In this document: positions 60,324 to 64,000 of the stretch, in pieces
How the letters are laid out: the number at the start of each line of letters is the position of its first letter
How positions within the stretch are numbered: position 1 is the first letter of the stretch
Position numbers and translations under genes: made by a program
Origin: Microbispora rosea
GTDB taxonomy: Bacteria > Actinomycetota > Actinomycetes > Streptosporangiales > Streptosporangiaceae
Direction of reading: 5' to 3'
Assembly: GCF_900156315.1 (NCBI RefSeq)
Contig: NZ_FTNI01000006.1
Location: 248,001 to 312,000 of the forward strand
DNA: 64,000 nucleotides
Notes under the pieces: generated by a model
Databases searched by the model: none
What the model saw: the letters and a program-made list of their open reading frames with translations, nothing else
What the model was told of the DNA's origin: nothing

Positions 60324-62513
60324 GTGACCAGTAACGACAAGCCCAAGGACGGAAGCGAGGAGCCGCGCCCGGCGTCACCGCGGGGGCGGCAGGCGTCCCG
60401 CCAGGCGCCGCAGCCGGTGGAGCCCAGGCCACGGCGCTACATGGTGGCCGCGCTGCCCCAGCCGCATCCGGCGGTGCCGGGAGCAGCCGTGCCGGCTCTC
60501 GACGGCGACACGGTGCGCAGGCTGCTGGAGGACGACCCCGAGGTGCGCGTGCTGCGCCGCCTGCGGGGAACGGCGGGGAACCCGGGGGCTCAGGCCCCCG
60601 GGTTCCCCGCTGTGGTCGTGGCGGAGATGACCGCCGAGCACGTCGAGGCGCTGCGGCGGCAGTATCCGCAGCTCTACTTCGAGCGCGATCGGCTGCTCAC
60701 CTACAGCGACGTGCCCCAGCCGCCGCGCAGGCGGCGGTCCGCCCCGGCCGTGGTGCCGCCGGGCGTGGAGAGCACGTTCGCCTTCCTGGTCAGGGATGCG
60801 GACGGCACGCCGCTGCCCGGCGCGAGCGTCCTGGTGACGGGGCACGGCTGGCCCGCCCAGACGTCCACGGGGACCGACGGCCGTGCGGTGGTCACGATGG
60901 TCGGGGAGACTCCGGAGTCGATCAACGGGGTGACGGTCCGGCCGCGCTCCGGCTACTGGAGCGTCCACATCGACCGCCCCGCCCTGTCCACGACCCGGGA
61001 CAACCTGATCGAGCCGATGCGCCTGTCGGAGACCTTCAACGGTTTCCCCGGCAGGCAGGTCTTCGGCTGGGGTCAGCAGGCGATGAACCTCGACCGCCTG
61101 CCGCCCACGCTGCGCGGCGCGGGGGTCAGGATCGCCGTCATCGACTCCGGGGCCGACATACGGCACCCCGACCTGCGCGACCGCGTCCACGCCGGCGTCG
61201 ACCTGGTCGGCGGCGAGCCGGACGGCTGGTCCGTCGACGCCGCCTACCACGGCTCCCACTGCGCGGCCGTCGTCTCCGGCGCCGACGACGGCCGCGGTGT
61301 CGTCGGCTTCGCCGTCGAGGCCGAGGTGCACGTCTGCAAGATCTTCCCGGGCGGGCGGTTCAGCGACCTGATCGAGGCGCTCGACTACTGCGTCGAGCAG
61401 CGGATCGACGTCGTCAACCTGAGCCTGGCGAGCAGGCACCACTCGCCGCTCGTCGCCGCGAAGATCGAGCAGGCGCGCGAGGCGGGGGTGGCGTGCGTGG
61501 TGGCCGCGGGCAACGACGGAGGACCGGTCGGCTTCCCCGGCATCCTGCCGGGCGTGCTGACCGTCGCGGCCGTCGGCAAGTCCGACGCGTTCCCGCCCGG
61601 CACCGCCCACGAGGCGGAGATCCGCGGGCCGGTGACCGGCGACGGCTTCTTCTCGCCGCGTTTCACCTGCCACGGCCCGGAGATCGACGTGTGCGCCCCG
61701 GGCGTGGCCGTCCTGTCGGCCGTGCCTCCGGACGGGTACGCCGCGCTGGACGGCACCTCCATGGCCGCGCCGCACGTCGCCGGCCTCGCGGCACTGGTGC
61801 TCGCCCACCACGGCGACTTCCGGGGCCTTTTCAGCGGACGGGACGCACGGCGGGTCGATCACCTCTTCCACATCATCAGGTCGAGTTGCGTCCCGCTGAA
61901 CCTCGGCGACCTCCACCGCACCGGTGCGGGGATGCCGAACGCGCTGCGCGCTCTCGCGCCGGCCCTCGCGCAGATCACACCGGAGCCGGTCGAGGCCGAC
62001 ACGCTGCTCGGGCAGCTCACGGCCGAGATGACCGGCGCGGGACTGCTCGTGCCGGCGGGCGGGGGCCCGGACGGCGACTCCGGGCATACGGGCCGGGGCG
62101 GCAAGACGGGCCCCGGGGCGCAGCCCGGCATGACCCCGCAGGCGGCGTACGGCGCGGGCGCGACGGCCAACGGGCCGGTGCCCGGCGGTCTCGTCACCGG
62201 TGGGCGGCGCGGGCGCGCCACGTCGACCGGCGGCGCCTCGCCGGCCGGCCAGGGCGGAGCGCCCGGCGGCACGGGAACACGGGGCAAGCGAGGGGGGACG
62301 GCCGCCGACCGGCCGTACGCCACCGGGCCCGGCGGGGGCCGGACGCCCGGCGGCGCGGCGGACGACGCCCCGATGGCTCCCCGTACGGCGAACGGCATGC
62401 CGGCGGGCGGGATCGGCCCGTCCGGAGGCGAACAGGCCGCCATGGCCTGGCTGAGGGAGGAGATGCGGGCCGCGGGGCTCCTCGGCGAGGACCCGGCCGA
62501 CCCCACCGAATGA
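60324..62513 (+). CDS. Cytosolic S8 (subtilisin) peptidase with N-terminal Ig-like and C-terminal disordered regions
   Basis: A 729-aa serine protease. Residues 1-40 are charged and there is no Sec or Tat signal. About 40-130 resemble an I9-like inhibitory fold (YMVAALPQPHPAVPG, then LLEDDPEVRVLRRL); about 150-235 are a beta-sandwich (LPGASVLVTGHGWPAQTSTG). The S8 domain has Asp274 (VIDSGAD), His309 (YHGSHCA), oxyanion Asn397 (AAGNDGG) and Ser479 (DGTSMAAPH), all intact. Residues 560-690 are Gly/Pro/Ala-rich, ending with AMAWLREEMRAAGLLG. GTG 60324 follows GGGGAG. It may process or be scaffolded by the Gln-rich protein. Confidence 0.9.
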   Translation: MTSNDKPKDGSEEPRPASPRGRQASRQAPQPVEPRPRRYMVAALPQPHPAVPGAAVPALDGDTVRRLLEDDPEVRVLRRLRGTAGNPGAQAPGFPAVVVAEMTAEHVEALRRQYPQLYFERDRLLTYSDVPQPPRRRRSAPAVVPPGVESTFAFLVRDADGTPLPGASVLVTGHGWPAQTSTGTDGRAVVTMVGETPESINGVTVRPRSGYWSVHIDRPALSTTRDNLIEPMRLSETFNGFPGRQVFGWGQQAMNLDRLPPTLRGAGVRIAVIDSGADIRHPDLRDRVHAGVDLVGGEPDGWSVDAAYHGSHCAAVVSGADDGRGVVGFAVEAEVHVCKIFPGGRFSDLIEALDYCVEQRIDVVNLSLASRHHSPLVAAKIEQAREAGVACVVAAGNDGGPVGFPGILPGVLTVAAVGKSDAFPPGTAHEAEIRGPVTGDGFFSPRFTCHGPEIDVCAPGVAVLSAVPPDGYAALDGTSMAAPHVAGLAALVLAHHGDFRGLFSGRDARRVDHLFHIIRSSCVPLNLGDLHRTGAGMPNALRALAPALAQITPEPVEADTLLGQLTAEMTGAGLLVPAGGGPDGDSGHTGRGGKTGPGAQPGMTPQAAYGAGATANGPVPGGLVTGGRRGRATSTGGASPAGQGGAPGGTGTRGKRGGTAADRPYATGPGGGRTPGGAADDAPMAPRTANGMPAGGIGPSGGEQAAMAWLREEMRAAGLLGEDPADPTE

Positions 62514-62574
62514 GACAGAGGACGCGGTGGACTGAGGACACCGTCGCATGGGGTCATGGAGCGTGGCGTGGACT

Positions 62575-62601
62575 CCCGGGGGCTCCGGTGGAGCCCCCGG
62601 G
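62575..62601. terminator. Bidirectional hairpin terminator
   Basis: CCCGGGGGCTCC (62575-62586) and GGAGCCCCCGGG (62590-62601) form a perfect 12-bp stem with a 3-base loop between the convergent protease and DUF1876 genes. Confidence 0.85.
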
Positions 62602-62699
62602 CGCGCGGCGCTCTCCGCTACCGGTCCCGTCCCGGGCGCTCCGGTCTCCGGCCGGCGCGGGCCGCCGCCCGTGTCGCCGCCGGAGATCGGGTCACGGTT

Positions 62700-62969
62700 T
62701 CAGTACGCCTCGTAGGCGGGACCGGCGAGCTGGGCCACGTCCTCCGCGCCGTCCCCGATGAGTTTCGCCCCCAGGTCGGCGAGGGCCCGTCCGGCCGCCA
62801 GCTCGTCACCGATCTCGGGCACGGGCCTGTCGGACGGGTTGCGGCGAGCTCGGCCGACGCTCTCGTGGCGTTGCCCCGCGGGCGTGTAGAGCACGGCGGT
62901 CGCGGTGGTGACGTCGTCGTTGTCGTCCTCGTTCACGAAGATCTCGACGGTCCAGCGCTTCGATTCCAT
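62700..62969 (-). CDS. DUF1876-domain protein
   Basis: An 89-aa protein with the DUF1876 dsRBD-like fold: MESKRWTVEIFVNEDDND, then TATAVLYTPAG, VGRARRNPSD and GDELAAGRALADLGAKLI. ATG 62969 follows GGAGGTGG; an upstream in-frame start is less likely. It is divergent from the universal stress protein with 158 bases between. Members are small, actinobacterial and often stress-related (recalled); function unknown. Confidence 0.88.
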   Translation of the reverse strand: MESKRWTVEIFVNEDDNDDVTTATAVLYTPAGQRHESVGRARRNPSDRPVPEIGDELAAGRALADLGAKLIGDGAEDVAQLAGPAYEAY

Positions 62970-63127
62970 GTCGGACCACCTCCAGGACTCCAGCATCCCT
63001 CCCGGCCGGGGGGCCTCGACACCGGCCCCGGGCTGAGGACCTACGACCCTGGAGGGCCGTGGCCGGCGGTGGTCACATGGAGGAGGGCTCCTGGCAGGAA
63101 AGGCCAGTGAGGAAGGAAGGAGCGTCC

Positions 63128-63988
63128 ATGCCCGGCCCGATCATCGTCGGCACCGACGGTTCGCCCGCCGCGACGGCCGCCGTGCGGTGGGCCGCGGACG
63201 ACGCCGCCCGGCGCGGCTGCCCGCTGCGCTTCGTCTCGGTCGTGGACCACTGGGCCTACGGCATCCCGAAGTTCCCCGTCTCGGGCGGTGACCCGCTCAC
63301 CGCGCACGCCGAGCGGGCGCTGTCCGCCGCGGAGGCCGTGGCCCGCGAGCGGCAGCCGGACGTGAAGATCAGTACGGAGATCATCGAGGGCATCCCCTCC
63401 CGCGTCCTGCGGGACAAGGCCAAGGAGGCCGTCGAGATCGTGCTCGGCAGCAGGGGACTGGGCGGCTTCGCCGGAATCGTCCTCGGGTCGGTCAGCACCA
63501 ACGTCGCCGGGCACGCCTCGTGCCCGGTCGTCGTCGTACGGCCCGGGTGGAGCGGCGAGAGGGGGGAGATCGCGGTGGGCGTGGACGACTCGCCCGAATG
63601 CGAGCCCGCTCTGGCCTACGCGTTCAAGCAGGCCAGGGCACACGCCGGCACGCTTCGGGCCGTGCACGCCTGGCATCTGCCCGCCCATCCGCTCGCGCCC
63701 GAGATCACCTATGACGTGGAGGAGGTGCGCGAGGCCCACCAGCGCGTCACGCAGGAGAAGCTGGCGGACCCGCGGAAGCGGTATCCCGAGGTGCCGGTGC
63801 GCGAGGAGCTCGCCTACGGGCATCCGGTCGACGCGCTCGTCCAGGCGTCGCGCGCGGTCGGCCTGCTCGTGGTCGGGTCCCACGGCAGAGGCGCGGTGGG
63901 CTCGGCGATGCTCGGCTCGGTCAGCCGGGGGGTGCTGCACCACGCCGAGTGCCCCGTCGCCGTCGTACGGTCGCCGTCGGCGCCCTGA
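63128..63988 (+). CDS. Universal stress protein, tandem USP domains
   Basis: A 286-aa protein with two USP domains (about 5-140 and 150-283). Each has the ATP-binding GxxGxxxxG(S/T) pattern: GSRGLGGFAGIVLGSVS in the first and GSHGRGAVGSAMLGSVS in the second; each starts with (I)VG(T/V)D(G/D)S. Such proteins bind ATP and are induced by hypoxia or stationary phase in actinobacteria. GAAGGAAGGAG precedes ATG 63128. GGACC/GACCC-type words upstream (63037-63060) could be a DosR-like site, but the match is poor. Confidence 0.93.
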   Translation: MPGPIIVGTDGSPAATAAVRWAADDAARRGCPLRFVSVVDHWAYGIPKFPVSGGDPLTAHAERALSAAEAVARERQPDVKISTEIIEGIPSRVLRDKAKEAVEIVLGSRGLGGFAGIVLGSVSTNVAGHASCPVVVVRPGWSGERGEIAVGVDDSPECEPALAYAFKQARAHAGTLRAVHAWHLPAHPLAPEITYDVEEVREAHQRVTQEKLADPRKRYPEVPVREELAYGHPVDALVQASRAVGLLVVGSHGRGAVGSAMLGSVSRGVLHHAECPVAVVRSPSAP

Positions 63989-64000
63989 GCCGACCAAGCT

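Noticed and set aside
60324..62513. Mycosin-type (ESX) or secreted subtilase
   Set aside because: There is no signal peptide, no C-terminal membrane anchor and no ESX/EccC or WXG100 genes nearby.
49331..62513. Secondary-metabolite gene cluster implied by the SARP-type regulator
   Set aside because: No PKS, NRPS, terpene synthase, lanthipeptide or other core biosynthetic gene is present in the window.
63037..63060. DosR/DevR box upstream of the universal stress protein
   Set aside because: GGACCTACGACCC-like words give only a partial match to the palindromic consensus and the spacing is irregular.
1..64000. tRNA, rRNA or riboswitch
   Set aside because: I looked for cloverleaf-like and rRNA-like stretches in the gaps and saw none; a covariance search could not be run.

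Overview
The window is very GC-rich, third-codon-position G/C dominated actinomycete DNA. Fused MerR/HEAT and AfsR/SARP-type regulators, ECF41 and ECF42 sigma factors, a maleylpyruvate-isomerase-fold (mycothiol-type) enzyme, HisKA_3/LuxR two-component pairs, DUF1876 and many genes that look leaderless all suggest a filamentous actinobacterium, probably Streptosporangiales (inference; no rRNA or core marker is present). No rRNA, tRNA or CRISPR array was seen. The content is accessory and regulatory rather than housekeeping: about 60 genes in many short divergent or convergent units.

1-6.3 kb: the left edge holds scars of an integrative element, with a RepSA-like initiator remnant run together with a tyrosine recombinase fragment that leaves the window. 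Next is a textbook ECF41 unit: sigma factor, a matching TGTCACA-N16-CGTC promoter, then oxidoreductase, cupin lipoprotein and AhpD-like protein, followed by a BBE-type FAD oxidase. A 1-kb gene graveyard follows (IS3-like orfA, cytidine deaminase piece, frameshifted NADH-dehydrogenase-like gene).

6.3-22.5 kb: DUF4265 pair, SDR with divergent XRE regulator, epoxide-hydrolase-like enzyme, a large membrane protein with a Cys-bearing soluble tail, a histidine kinase/response regulator pair, a DUF6817-like/VOC fusion, a TMTC-like membrane glycosyltransferase with TPRs, a HEAT + MerR-HEAT operon behind a MerR-type 19-bp-spacer promoter, and an ArsR-type regulator coupled to an MFS exporter.

22.5-49 kb: pntAB transhydrogenase, a decayed 13-14 bp tandem repeat upstream of a PIG-V-like mannosyltransferase, methyltransferase, two more HK/RR pairs (one divergent from an ABC exporter), aldo-keto reductase/epimerase operon, hydrolase/MarR pair with a strong operator, a GH10 xylanase without signal peptide, TetR + TIM-barrel-like pair, ECF42 sigma + YCII/DGPF protein, Spo0M, and a CDF transporter with a long His/Gly repeat.

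49-64 kb: a 1229-aa BTAD/AAA regulator coupled to a GNAT protein, a second BBE-type oxidase + DUF429 gene, an ArsR/SRPBCC operon, a secreted DNase-I-fold protein, and then the most unusual locus. That locus (59.2-62.5 kb) encodes a Gln/Tyr-rich low-complexity protein, a 97-aa helical protein and, beyond a perfect 12-bp hairpin, a subtilisin-family protease with no signal peptide. The window closes with DUF1876 and a tandem universal stress protein.

Two themes recur. Many genes have in-frame short tandem repeats (GH, SPGT, GGP, VNGT, NDG, YGQ). Several start codons sit six bases after a TANNNT -10 element, indicating leaderless transcripts.
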